This document shows positions 44,635-55,199 of a stretch of 64,000 nt of DNA, one piece after another. The first letter of the stretch is position 1. Every line of letters begins with the position of its first letter. The DNA is taken from NCBI GenBank assembly GCA_006384855.1, contig VCJN01001053.1, positions 1 through 64,000 of the forward strand, read 5' to 3'. Below the pieces are notes generated by a model that did not search any database, had not been told where the DNA came from, and was given only the letters and a program-made list of their open reading frames with translations. A program made the position numbers and the translations under genes. This DNA is from Tetraselmis striata. Its lineage: Eukaryota > Chlorophyta > Chlorodendrophyceae > Chlorodendrales > Chlorodendraceae.

Positions 44635-45527
44635 TGTCTCCTTCAACTTGGGCGGTCGCATACGCTGATCACGTGGCACGTTGCTGTGGGGGCGACTCCA
44701 ATCACGCCGCACACGAGTGGGCGGCACATGGCCTTTCCGACATTTGCCACGACGTGAAGTCCGCGATGGACGCGGGTGTCCAGATCCTCACGGACCCGTC
44801 GGTGCTTGTTTCTCTCCCGAAGGACAGCGACGGGCGGCCGGCCGATGTTGGGCCTTTTGGGTATGGCGGTATCCGCGGAAACACGATTGTTGTCGATACC
44901 ACCATTGCCCCTATCCTCGGCGTGTCAACCTCGGATCCAACGACTGCTTTGCGGGCTGCAGAGCGCCACAAAATCCATAAGTATGACGAGGGTGTCCGAA
45001 ACGCTGCCGGCATGCTTCGCTTTGTTCCTTTCGCCGTTTCCGAGTTTGGCTCGCTTGCCCCGCACGCTGAGGCTTTCTTGGTGGAGCTCGCGAAAGCTAG
45101 CCACGCACACACTGGCCAAAAAATCGGCCAGCTCTTGTCTGCGTGGCACCGCAGTTTCTCCTTGCTGATCAACATGGCACATGCAGACAACGTTCTTGGC
45201 GGGGTCGCGGCCGCGCGTGCGGCACGTGATGGTGCTCCTGCGCCTGCGTCGCGTCGCTCGTCGGCATGTGTTGCCATGACCCATGTCATTGGCTGCAAGC
45301 GTCCTCGCCGCGCCTGATAGCCTACCCCGGGGCGGGGGTTCCTTTAGTTCCTGGCAGCTAAGTGACTTCGTGGTTCCCTTAGCTCCTTCTTGGTTCTTGG
45401 CTCCCTGTCCTCCTGCTCGACCTTGGTTTCAGGCTTATGTCTCTCTTTTGCTGGCAACCTTTCATAGTTGCTGTTAGTTATGTTTGTAGTGCGCTTTTGT
45501 GAAAGCCCTGATGTAATTTATATTATC
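44635..45527 (+). mobile_element. LINE family A, 5'-truncated copy with intact endonuclease frame
   Basis: One uninterrupted frame (to the stop at 45315-45317) carries the complete C-terminal part of family A: STWAVAYADHVARCCGGD, then DGRPADVGPFGYGG, VDTTIAPILGVSTSDPTTAL, RHKIHKYDEGVRNAAGML, FAVSEFGSLAPHAEAFLVEL and GQKIGQLLSAWHRSFSLLIN. P-A-D, D and K-Y positions of the restriction-like endonuclease are all kept. A 3' UTR follows, ending gccctgatgtaatttat. It seems flanked by a short target-site duplication (gtcactg before 44635 and again after about 45530). As there is no start or RT, it is a truncated insertion, but the youngest of the six by frame integrity. Confidence 0.85.
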
Positions 45528-45599
45528 TAGTCACTGGTTATACCATGAATCGACTATATAGCGCTACTGTTACTTCGAGAATATGATACATATCATCCT

Positions 45600-45856
45600 C
45601 GCAATATGGACGCATTAGGACGCGTTCCGATACTACGTACGTCAAAAGTAGTAGGCGTCCAGTCTCCGCACACTAGCGATGATGGCGACTAAGGATTACA
45701 TAGGTTGAAGAACATTCGATATACTTGACCCCGTACATGGCATAACGACGGAGGGGGATGCGCGGCGCAAAGGCACGAGCCTCGGCTCGTCTTGTTATGG
45801 CGCGAGTTGCTATACTTTTACTCATATACACTAGGAACCCGTCACTGGTTGTTAAT
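45600..45856 (+). repeat. Direct repeat R2, copy 2 (right of LINE insertion)
   Basis: Diverged copy of 44390-44634: tggacgcattaggacgcg, cgcacactagcgatgatggc, atgcgcggcgcaaaggcacg, ending cccgtcactgg. The LINE copy lies between the two. Confidence 0.65.
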
Positions 45857-46287
45857 ATTAATAAAAATTATGGCGCTATAACAAAAATTTGAAGATATAA
45901 TCCTTACACAGCATGTCCTCAAAAGGCGCAAATGCACGTGGTGAGGACAACCCGTACCATGTCCGGGCGGGCGGCGCGCGCGGTGCGGAGGCGGCGCGTG
46001 GGCGCGGGCATGCATACATCCTTTCGTCCTATATGTATTTATCCGTTGCGGTTAGGACATCCCTCATCCTTCAGCATGGTATTGCATCTTCCTCATGTAA
46101 GATTCCTCCTCTTGCAGCGGGCGGTGCATTACACACCCTGCAACAACATGACTACATTATGTAAAGTTACAGCATTTATATATAAAATGATAATACTCTT
46201 AAGTGTCAATGCTGTCCCGCTTAACGGCTAGGGAGGGCGGGATAATCCGCCACACTACTCTAAAATATGTGTTAGAGTCATTTATGC
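45857..46287. other. Unassigned AT-rich sequence
   Basis: No gene recognised. Confidence 0.3.
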
Positions 46288-46350
46288 ATTAAACGACAAT
46301 TTCCAACAAGTGGACAACGTCATGGTACATGCGGTGAATATTTGTGGGAC
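46288..46350 (+). repeat. Left flank repeat of the satellite array
   Basis: aaacgacaatttccaacaag through gtgaatatttgtgggacag corresponds to 48185-48262 (aaactacaatttccaagaag, gtgaagatttgtgggacag). The 188-bp array lies between these two direct repeats. Confidence 0.6.
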
Positions 46351-46499
46351 AGCCCGGTACGGTAATGGCCGCAGTAATAAGTACATGTAGTTTCAGCAAC
46401 AAATGGCCGTAGTAATAAGTACATGCCCCAAGTGTGCCCGTTTCGCGGATTTTTTATAATTGCGGAAATTCGGTGCATATAGCCCTCAGCATGGTAAAG

Positions 46500-48190
46500 C
46501 ATCATGCTGACTTTTTGGAAAAGTGTATCGGAGCCGTCACGAAGTGCGGCAAGGAATGCGCATGCGGGCAAACGTAAGTTGCACGAAGCGGGCAGGCTCC
46601 GACATACCTCGGCTCGTCCGGATGGCCGTTTTATTGCCGTGCCGCGGTGTGGCGCCGCAAACCGCATGGCGCCAATACATGTAGATGCGCCTCAGGCACG
46701 GCACGCGCTATACCGGAGACGTCAAAAAGCGCGGCAAGCAAAAGTGCATATGGGCAACTATGAGTGCACAAAGCTAACGCGACCCGACAAGCCGCGGCAC
46801 GTGCGGGTGTCCGCTTGGTATCGTTCTGCGATGTGGCGCCGGAAACCGCATGGCGCCCATATCGCAGAAACAATTCGCCCCAAGCACGGCTCGCAATATA
46901 GCAGAGCCGTCACAAAGCGCGGCAAGGGAATGCACATACGGGCAACCATGAGCTGCATGAAGCGGGCACGGTCCGACATGCCGCGGCTCGTGCGAGTGAC
47001 CGCTTGGTACCGTTCCGCGGTGTGTCGCCGTGTAGCCGTAAATCGCATTGCGCCCATAAATATACATGCACCTCAAGCACGGCACGCGCTATACCGGAGC
47101 CGTCAAGAAGCGCGCAGAGGGGCGCGCACATGGGCAAGCATCTAATGGACGAGGTAAAAACGCTCTAACATGCCGCAGCTCGTCCGGATGGCCGCACGGT
47201 GCCTCGGAGTGGCGCCATACTTCGCACGCCCCCCGTGCATGCGTTTTTTGGAAGAGTGTATTTTCAATAACGGAACGCGCTATACCGGAGCCGTCACGAA
47301 GCGCGGCAAGGAATGCGCATGCGAGCAAACAACAGTTGCACGAAGCGGACAGGCTCCGACATGTCGCATCTTGTTCGGATTACCCTTTGGTACCGTGTCG
47401 CGGTTTGGCGCCGGAAACCGCATGGCGCTAATACCGACATATGCGCCTCCAGCACGGCTCGCGCTATTGATACCGGAGCCGTCCCAAAGCGCGGCACGGG
47501 AACGCGCATACACGCAACCATGAGCTGCACGAAGCGGAGACGGTCCGGCATGCCGCGGCTCGTGCGGGTGACCGCTTGGTACCGCTCCGCGGTGAGGCGC
47601 CGAAATTCGCATTGCGCCCCTACATGTACATGCACCTCAAGCACGGCACGCGCCATACCGGAGCCGTCAAGAAACGCGCAGAGGGGCGCGCATATGGGCA
47701 AGCATTTAATGGACGAGGCAAACACGCTCTAACATGCCGCGGCTCGTCCGGATGGCCGCATGGTGCCGCGGAGTGGCGCCATAAACCGCACGGCGCCCAT
47801 GCATATGTTTTTGGAAGAGTGTATTCAATAACGGAACGCGCCATACCGGAGCCGTTACGAAGCGCGGTAAGGGAACGCGCATGCGAGCAAACATCGGTTG
47901 CGCGAAGCGGACAAGCTCCGACATGCCGCACCTCGTGCGGATATGGCCGTTTGGTGCCGTGCCGCGGTTTGGCGCCGCAAACCGCATTGCGTCATTAATG
48001 CTATAAGCGCCTCTAGCATGCGGCACGCGCTATACCGGAGCCATCACACAGCGCGGCAAAGGGAACTAACACGCATATGGGCAACCATGAGTTCCACAAA
48101 GCGGATGCGACCCGACAAGCCGCGGCACGTGCGGTTGACCGCTTGGTATCGTTCCGCGGTGTGGCGCCGTCATTCAGGCATTGAAAACTA
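46500..48190 (+). repeat. About 188-bp satellite array, nine units, trimeric higher-order pattern
   Basis: A core such as acgaagcgcggcaagg followed by gcgcatgcgagcaa recurs at about 46540, 46727, 46912, 47105, 47296, 47485, 47669, 47857 and 48045, giving spacings of 184-193 bp. Each unit also carries ctataccggagccgtca, ccgacatgccgcggctcgtg, accgcttggtaccgttccgc and aaaccgcatggcgccca. Units 4, 5 and 6 match 7, 8 and 9 best (the aagaa-gcgcgcagaggggcgcgc variant occurs only in 4 and 7), so a higher-order unit of about 562 bp exists. The spacing is close to a nucleosome repeat. Open frames across it are by-products of GC content, as unit lengths are not multiples of three. Confidence 0.9.
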
Positions 48191-48339
48191 CAATTTCCAA
48201 GAAGGCGGGAACGATAATGTTATGTCACAAGCGGTGAAGATTTGTGGGACAGTCTGCTACGGTAAATGCAGCAACATACTGACCGTAACAACATGTGTAA
48301 TAACATGCGTAATAACTCATTACCCCCATACGGACGGCT

Positions 48340-48990
48340 AAATCAAACGCACACTATACCGCGCATTGTCAAACAAATCCTTCGCCCCTTCGTACACCAA
48401 AACCATGACGAATGTATCAATACTGTATTTCGCCGAATTTAGCTACAACAATGCCTGCCATTCCGCAATATTACGCACCCCATTCGAGGCCCGCTACGGC
48501 ATAAACCCGCTTACACCCGCAAACTTATTGTTCAAACATGTTGACCCCGCCGACCGCATCGACATAGTGAAAAAATGAAGGACACCCACGCCCTAGTATC
48601 GGAAGAGTGAAAACTCGCCGACGCTTATCAAAGCTTCCGCAAATCGTAGAAGATGTCCCGATGATTTTCACGAAGGCGATAGGGTGTGGCTGTCCACACA
48701 ACACCTCATTCACCGCAATGAACCCGTTCGAAAACTTCATCAACGCTACATCGGCCCATACACCATCGTCCGCAAACTTTCCTCAGTCACGGACCTACCA
48801 TGTCCGCCTGCCCCCCGCTATATATGTACTGCCAGGCAGTCCGTGTTCCACATCTCTTGCTCTCTCCGCTGTGAATCCTCGGGCACCCCCGCCCATACCG
48901 CGCGCTCCCGGCAGAGTCGAGCCCCCAAAGGACAAATTCATCGTCGATGCCCTTCCGAACATCGCATAGACCAACAATCAATGCATCATG
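48340..48990 (+). pseudogene. Ty3/gypsy integrase C-terminal fragment
   Basis: ILYFAEFSYNNACHSAILRT followed by PFEARYGINPLTP (about 48421-48510) is the conserved integrase segment 'AEFAYN...H.S...PF...YG..P' of gypsy elements. After frameshifts near 48575 and 48650, the frame gives GDRVWLSTQHL-like and KLHQRYIGPYTIVRKLSSVT, the GPY/F module, then LPPAIYVLP with VFHIS. The integrase DDE core, RT and protease are absent, so only the 3' end of the pol gene remains. The satellite array ends just upstream. Confidence 0.75.
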
Positions 48991-49110
48991 CATGCGACCC
49001 TGCCTTAGTCGTTTAAGTACACTGGGCCGCCTACGACGACTGCCACGACTCCATCCTAGAAACCGCACGCTAATCTAAAACATCATGTCGACATGCCACA
49101 CGATTTCGCC
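48991..49110 (+). pseudogene. Chromodomain-like C-terminus of the gypsy element
   Basis: Behind the GPY/F module, frames give AAYDDCHDS and NLKHHVDMPHDFARN, which match the end of a chromodomain ('W..Y....sWEp..nL'). Frameshifts break it. Chromodomains at this position are the hallmark of chromovirus-type Ty3/gypsy elements and steer integration to methylated histones. Confidence 0.45.
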
Positions 49111-49974
49111 CGTAACACCCCTTCCCTCCGGAAAATGGTTACAAAAACCGATTATCGTGCCATGTCCGCAAAGTATACCGCCCGCTTCACTATGCGTATC
49201 CCGTAGGTCTACTTTTTGGGGCCCGGGCTGGATGAAAGGGTTACCACTATAACCCTACCGGCATACTCATACTCATCATACGCGTACCGATACATACTCA
49301 AACACCTACATATATATACATACATATATATATATATATACATACTCATACCCGTGCTGCTCAGCGGCTCACTGCCCGCACGCCACCAGTACATGCTGCA
49401 CGTCTTACCGACGTACAGCCATATTACGCCCGCGTGCCTCTGCCATCAATGCCCGAGGCTGTCCGCAACAATCCCTGATGGCTTCAAGACTATATTGCAT
49501 CTCCAATCCTAAGCGCATGCCTGCAATCGGCTCCCCAGCCAATAGTTGTATAAAGCCGTGTACGCCCCGGTACACTGCGACAATTACCTTTGTTGCAAAT
49601 AGTTTCCTTGTCTTCGCTAAAGCCTCATGCCAAGAGCTTACAACGAGGCTGAAGAGCTATCTTATTGGACAATGTGGAATAATTGATGGTGTCGTGTACA
49701 AATATACCCATACACGTGTCGCTATAGTGATGACTATGTCATGACTGAGCGTCAATGACTCGTTCACTACGTGCATGGTCTACTAAGAGTTTAATTTGGT
49801 ACTCGTACCGATATTGCGTGCACCTTACTGTGATTATGAGTATCTATGTTGCCATTGCTATGCCACACACCGATACCAACACAACGATACAGCCCGACCG
49901 TTATTTGAGACGCCGGTTTCATAGGTCAAATCCGGTGTCTTGGGGCTTCGCCCCCATAAAGTAGGGCTAGGACG
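49111..49974. other. Unassigned, with (TA)n tract
   Basis: A catatatatatatatatata stretch at about 49322-49342. No recognised gene; probably the rest of the gypsy 3' end. Confidence 0.3.
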
Positions 49975-50100
49975 CACATGAGGATGGCCGGTAGCTTGAG
50001 TTGTGATCACACTTTGTGTTCCCACTGTGGTTAGTAGTACTATGTCCTAAGAGCAACCTAGTATGCGACTAGCACGTTGTAATCAATTTTATTCTCGCCC
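49975..50100 (+). repeat. Dispersed repeat R1, copy 3
   Basis: gaggatggccggtagcttga, ccactgtggttagtagtact, gcgactagcacgttgtaatc, in the same order as at 11085-11345. Confidence 0.5.
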
Positions 50101-51430
50101 TCAGACCCCCATTGCCGGGGGCCAGAACCCCCATCCTCGTTGACCGGAGTTCGCGTGGGGGTGTTGACCGTTGACCACAATCGAGATGGGAACCCTATTT
50201 CCGTCAGAGTGCCGCACCCATCAGATACCCATTTTAAATCTTCTGGCTTAGTAGTGTGTTTCGGCCCAACAAACATTGGTGGGGGGGGGTGGGGGGGGGG
50301 GGGAGGGGGGGAGGGGAGGGGGGAGATTTATTTTACCACCGATGAGCATGAGCCCGCCGCGCCCGCTAAGCATAAGCCCGCCATAGCGGCTGTCGAGCAG
50401 AAGCCAGCTGCACCCGCCGCACGCGTTGGAAGGGGCTAAGCGCGACATAGTATATTAGACAATAGATGGTAGGTCACGAGGCCGGGAGGGTCACGGGCGT
50501 CGCCACAACAACCTCTAATATTTATGGTTATACACAAAGTCATACAATGTTTTGCTCTCTATACATGTCATGCGGCCACTGTCTTGCACCATGATGGGGT
50601 TAGTTACACGGGGAATAGCCGTATGAAGGCAATTGTTTTGCACTCTCTTAGTATGTAACCTGCATGGTTGCACATGAGGTAGTAGCAACACAACTACATG
50701 CACTGCGGGCAGTGAAACATACCTATCGCAGAACTTTACACAGTGCTCGAGATGTCTGACAAACAAAGTGCGGAAGCTGAGAAATGGTTGGTGGGGGGGG
50801 GGGGGGGGGGGGGGGGGGGAGGGTCCTGACCAAGAAGATTAATTCGGTCCGACCTTACCTATCAGACCACGTTGAGTTCTAAACATTATCGCGGTTGGAC
50901 TTACTGTTAAAGAAGCACCGCACACCAAGGTTGGTGAGGCGCTTATTTATCCGACAATAAGGAAGTAGAGTTTAGCATTTAGGGTTTTTAGGGTTCACTC
51001 ATGCTATAAGTCCGGGTGACATGGTGGGTGCTCCGATATAAATAAGCGCAAAAGGTTTTAAAGAAGTGCAATAGCGACTAGTATAAGTCAAATTTGAACG
51101 CTATGAGGCCCACCGTTTGCAAAAGAGCGCGAGTCTCTGCCCGCATGGCCCATGTCCCGCCCCTCTCTGAAGGCCAGCAACACCCGCAACGTACCTGGGC
51201 CTTGGGGATATTTGGCCAGTCCAAGGGCGATGGAAAGTGCTTGGTCATATGAGAAGACATGGCGGCCGTCGTAGAATCTGCCCGTGCGCTGAAGGTCGAA
51301 GAGCCGTACGACGGCCGTCCTTCGCAACTTGTTCCACCGCTCATGCAAGTCGTACACGTTTCCTAGCCCCAGTTTGCCTACATCCCAGTGCTCCCCGCTG
51401 CGGCCCAGGGACTACCGGAGGTCAAGATGA
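50101..51430. other. Unassigned, G-rich tracts
   Basis: An interrupted G tract at 50281-50325 and a 27-nt G run at 50793-50819. No coding family recognised. Confidence 0.35.
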
Positions 51431-51435
51431 GAGGC

Positions 51436-51466
51436 AATTACAAAAAAGGGCAGTTCCCCAGAATTA
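51436..51466. repeat. Terminal direct repeat of LINE family B, left copy
   Basis: attacaaaaaagggcagttc followed by cccagaatt. The same orientation and nearly the same text occur at 55644-55673, at the other end of the element. It is either part of the element or a long target-site duplication. Confidence 0.6.
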
Positions 51467-51488
51467 GAAAATCAACACAGCAAGCCGC

Positions 51489-54400
51489 CTAAAAGCGGCC
51501 CGCATCCCGCATAAGGCGGGATGGATGAGTGATGCGCACACGGTTCAGAGTCCGGGCCACGCGAGCACGTGTGTGTGTAGGTGATCCTCGGACGTGCTGT
51601 GCAGCTTCAGCAACGGGATGGGAGACGAATCTGCGCCGTCTGATGAGGCAGCGAGCACGCTCTCGAGCGGCCACCAAGCTCAGGACCCCGAGGAAATCTC
51701 TTGCGAGCAAGGCCTCCTGGTGAGCCCGGGTGATGCACCGAGTGCCCCGCGATGAGAGGGCACCCCGGTCCGCAGCCAAGCATGCGATACCACGCACTGT
51801 GCGGTGCACCCCCTTGCTCACCTCACCCAGTGTACCGAAGACCATGCCCGTGTACTCCGACATATCCAGGATGTCTCGAAGAGGACCTTTCTGTCCGGGC
51901 TCTGTGTTGTGCCACGCCGCGTCCCGCGCAGCCAACCCCCGATGTATGTCGCCCAACAGGGAGCGCTCAAACCGATCCACAGCTGTGGCCCGGGGCACTG
52001 AAGTGTACTTGACCCCGTACCGCATAGTCTTGAACTCTAGCAGCGTGGACTTCAAGCTCCGGGGATCATAGCTCCCGGTCACGACGTTGAACGCCGGAAG
52101 GGAGAGCTCTGCGTCCGGCACTAGGTCCTTGAGTTCATCCCGGGGTACGGTGTTGCCGAGAGGCACTGCCTGCTGGAACAAGTCATCCACCTCCCGCCGT
52201 ACCGCGATACCTAGGTCGTGAACACAGTGATCGCGGAAGGCATCTGCGATAGCGTCGTGCTGTACACGCCAGTGAGCGTCTCCAGGCGCCGGGAGGTTCA
52301 TGAGCGCGTCGCCGTATAGATCAACAATGACGGGGTTGTGCTCCGTCGAGGGCAGAATAATCTGGCACCCAACCACCGGGGCCAAGCACGGGCTAGGCAG
52401 AAAGAAGTACCCGGCAGCGACCTCCCGCAGCTCATGCGGAGTCATGGTTGTCCGCGCGGTGGGGATGGCCACTGTCCACATGCCTGACGCCGCGTCGAGC
52501 TGGTTGAACAAGATCCGTTCCCTACATGTGGCAGGGAGACCGCACACCTCATTTCGAAGCCGAGAGCTGTTGGCCTGGTCTAGAAATGCCGTCAGCTCCT
52601 TTTGCGAGCCCGACGCAGCCTCCACTTCCCGCTCCATCTGCCGTGCATCTGCGTCGCCGAGATGGCCAGCAGTAGCCGCTTGGAGGCGGCCCCACGCCTC
52701 GCGCATCTCCGCGGCGTAGCTGTCCGACCCATGAGCATCGTTGAGGAAGTGGTCATACTGGCGGGCGGAAGAATTTGCGTTGAAGCTGCCTCGGCCAAGT
52801 ACGGACCCGAGCTGTGGGTCGGAGAAACCAGGGGTGGGGGTGTTGGTGCCGGAGTTCCTAGTCATGAACCTTGGGAGGATGGCGTTCATGCAGCCGATGA
52901 AGGCGGCATCACGAACAGTAGCCATGCGGCGGATGCCGGCTCCCTTCAATCGAGTGGGGAGGTGAAGCCTGCTGCGCGCCCTGGCCACTGCATCCTCGCT
53001 CAAGGTTGCCACCTCCGCTGCCATGGGGTCGGGGTCGTGCAAAAGCTCCGCCAAGAAATCGGTGACCACCGGATTGGTGTCGGTGCCATACGTGGAGGGA
53101 TCAAAAGAGACCCCTAGCACCCGTTCGACCGCCGCGAGGATGGTGGCATCCACCGCCTCCGCAAAGGCCTCCACCTCGGACGGAAGACAATTGCGGAGCC
53201 AATACCCCGCCTTGTGTTGCATGCAATGCTTGAGCAGGGCCCATGCGTGGTGATGCAAGGCGTGGGTGTACCGACGGCTGGGCTTGGCAGACAGAAGCTT
53301 GCTCAGGCTAGTGTCCACCTCCTCTCGTAGCTCCTCCGCCTTGCCGCGCATGTACGCCTGCACATACTCTGGCGATCCGAGCGGCACGTTGAGGACCGCG
53401 ATGCCGTGATGGCCATCTAGCTCTGGCCACTCGATGTCGGCCGGAGCCTCACGCCGCGCTGCCTCCATGTCTGCGCTGTACGCCTGCATCTTGTCGAAGC
53501 GCACCTCAAGCCCCACGGACGCCTTGATGGACGTGCGGAAGGCGTGAAGAGCCGGCCAAACGTGCTCCGGAAGGCCCACCAAAATTCCATCGTCGGCGTT
53601 GAAGCGCGCCGCCCCGTCATTGACCTCCAACGTGGTATCACACTGCTGCACCTCGGGGTGAATCGCGACGCAAAAGGAAGTCGTGGCCAAAGGTGCGCCA
53701 TGTTGCACGCCGTCCTCCGACCGCAGAGGGGCGGACCGGTCGTCCACGACCAGATACGAATCCGTGGAGAGGGAGGCTAGGAGCGCAGGGATGACAGGGT
53801 GTAGTGGAGAGCAATCGATGTGGCGCTGGATGATGGTGCGGCGCCATGCTTCGTTGTAAGCGTTGCGAAGGTCTGTGTGGACGATGACGGCAAGTGGGCC
53901 AAGCTTCTCGGCGATGAGCCGGACGCCGTGGATGAGCACAGAGTCGCCCGCGGGAATGCCAACGCCGAGCTGAGATGGAGCGAGCACCGACACGTATGCC
54001 TCCTTCATGTTGTCAACCACTGCCCGCTCCGCTGCGCGCCGCTCCGCCTCCCCGACTGCCACAGGCCGCACGTCCGGGGCCCTCCCCTCGCCTAGCTTCT
54101 TGACAGGTGCCACGAGCCTAGCATAGGCGAAGAGCCGGTTGAACCACCCGGGCAGGCGACCTTGAAGGTACATGGAGGCAACCTCCGACATGGCGCGGAC
54201 TGCCGCGGGCCCGGACGCCGGGGCGTATTCGCCCACCAAGCAGCGGAGATACTCGTTGCGCATGCCTGAGGGCCCCGCCGCCACGTGCTGCTTGAGTTGC
54301 TGGTACGGCACGCGCATGTCCACCGTCAGGGCGGCCTCGTCCACCGGAATGTCATACGCGGCGTATGGGATCGGGTGGCTACGGGACGGGTGCTTGTCGC

Positions 54401-55115
54401 GCAGCTGGGCGAGGATAGCAGGATCGGACAAGTCGCCCATACCCTTAGAAGATAGTCGGCCCGCCGCTCGGGAGAGCTCTCCGTCCTCCACCAACGCCAC
54501 AACGGTGTCCGCGGTGCCCACGAGCAGCGCCGCAAAGAGATCGGCGTCCGTCCGACGCTGGCGGGCATGTCCGGCGTAGAACGCCTCAGTGCGCGCGTCG
54601 TCCCATGAGCGCACGAGTTCGGTCATGCGCCTCTCCGCGAAAGCGCGGAAGCGCCACGCCAAGGCTTGTAGCCGCCGCCGTCCGCCTCGGCTCGGGGCCC
54701 TAAGCAACAATTGCGGCAGCAGGTACTTCCACTGAAGCGCCCTATCCAACACCACGGGGTCATTGGCCTCCATCGCCGCCACCACCCGCTCATTCACGCA
54801 GCGTTGTGCCTCTGCCCACGCTTCTTGAAAGTCAATCGGCACCGCCGTCTCCATGGACATCTCCGCCGGCATGTGCGCCATGTCCACGTGGGAGAGGTGG
54901 TCCACCGCGCCCCACCCCACCCCGTCGCCGGCTGGAGATGGGCGAGTAGGGGGGGGGCGGATACCGAGCCCGTGAGGCCTGGCTACCGGGGTGGCCGGCC
55001 GGTGCACCCACCTCTGGCGGCGTGGGGGCAACAACCAGGGGCGCTGCGACGCCCCGGAACGCAGCGACGGACGGCAGTGCGGGCGACGGCAGCACCGACG
55101 ATTGTCCAGCTCCAC
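51489..55115 (-). CDS. Intact LINE reverse transcriptase ORF, family B (1208 aa)
   Basis: A single frame of 1208 codons on the minus strand, the longest in the window. The first ATG is at 55115; MPAEMSMETAVPIDF about 80 codons later is an alternative. Residues 100-270 are helical with no known domain. RT spans roughly 270-580: HVAAGPSGMRNEYLRCL (the 'GPDGI..E' entry), VIVHTDLRNAYNEA (motif A), SEDGVQHGAPLATTSF (motif B) and FNADDGILVG (motif C, A-D-D retained). After a long thumb/linker, the C-terminus has LLEFKTMRYGVKYT (about residue 1010), whose E-x-K could belong to a PD-(D/E)xK nuclease; no GIY-YIG, AP-endonuclease or RNase H motif is seen. The C-terminal fragment at 6745-7330 shows that it is repetitive. 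The open frame suggests recent activity. The clade is unknown to me. Confidence 0.85.
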   Translation of the reverse strand: MELDNRRCCRRPHCRPSLRSGASQRPWLLPPRRQRWVHRPATPVARPHGLGIRPPPTRPSPAGDGVGWGAVDHLSHVDMAHMPAEMSMETAVPIDFQEAWAEAQRCVNERVVAAMEANDPVVLDRALQWKYLLPQLLLRAPSRGGRRRLQALAWRFRAFAERRMTELVRSWDDARTEAFYAGHARQRRTDADLFAALLVGTADTVVALVEDGELSRAAGRLSSKGMGDLSDPAILAQLRDKHPSRSHPIPYAAYDIPVDEAALTVDMRVPYQQLKQHVAAGPSGMRNEYLRCLVGEYAPASGPAAVRAMSEVASMYLQGRLPGWFNRLFAYARLVAPVKKLGEGRAPDVRPVAVGEAERRAAERAVVDNMKEAYVSVLAPSQLGVGIPAGDSVLIHGVRLIAEKLGPLAVIVHTDLRNAYNEAWRRTIIQRHIDCSPLHPVIPALLASLSTDSYLVVDDRSAPLRSEDGVQHGAPLATTSFCVAIHPEVQQCDTTLEVNDGAARFNADDGILVGLPEHVWPALHAFRTSIKASVGLEVRFDKMQAYSADMEAARREAPADIEWPELDGHHGIAVLNVPLGSPEYVQAYMRGKAEELREEVDTSLSKLLSAKPSRRYTHALHHHAWALLKHCMQHKAGYWLRNCLPSEVEAFAEAVDATILAAVERVLGVSFDPSTYGTDTNPVVTDFLAELLHDPDPMAAEVATLSEDAVARARSRLHLPTRLKGAGIRRMATVRDAAFIGCMNAILPRFMTRNSGTNTPTPGFSDPQLGSVLGRGSFNANSSARQYDHFLNDAHGSDSYAAEMREAWGRLQAATAGHLGDADARQMEREVEAASGSQKELTAFLDQANSSRLRNEVCGLPATCRERILFNQLDAASGMWTVAIPTARTTMTPHELREVAAGYFFLPSPCLAPVVGCQIILPSTEHNPVIVDLYGDALMNLPAPGDAHWRVQHDAIADAFRDHCVHDLGIAVRREVDDLFQQAVPLGNTVPRDELKDLVPDAELSLPAFNVVTGSYDPRSLKSTLLEFKTMRYGVKYTSVPRATAVDRFERSLLGDIHRGLAARDAAWHNTEPGQKGPLRDILDMSEYTGMVFGTLGEVSKGVHRTVRGIACLAADRGALSSRGTRCITRAHQEALLARDFLGVLSLVAARERARCLIRRRRFVSHPVAEAAQHVRGSPTHTRARVARTLNRVRITHPSRLMRDAGRF

Positions 55116-55199
55116 CGGCGCGGCGCGCCCCCCGACGGCGGTGCCGCTCGGCCAACACGGCGCGCGCCTTGGCTAGCCACGCGGCGGCGACCTCGGTGA

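Noticed and set aside
46504..47145. 213-codon ORF with a repeating Arg/His-rich peptide
   Set aside because: It lies in the 188-bp satellite. Unit lengths (184-193) are not multiples of three, so the frame is not maintained between units.
46500..48190. CRISPR array
   Set aside because: Units are about 188 bp, GC-rich and contiguous without unique spacers of constant size; the setting is eukaryotic.
50140..50439. Ala/Pro/Glu-rich ORF (HEPAAPAKHKPAIAA)
   Set aside because: It follows a long interrupted G tract and lacks any domain; most likely chance plus short repeats.
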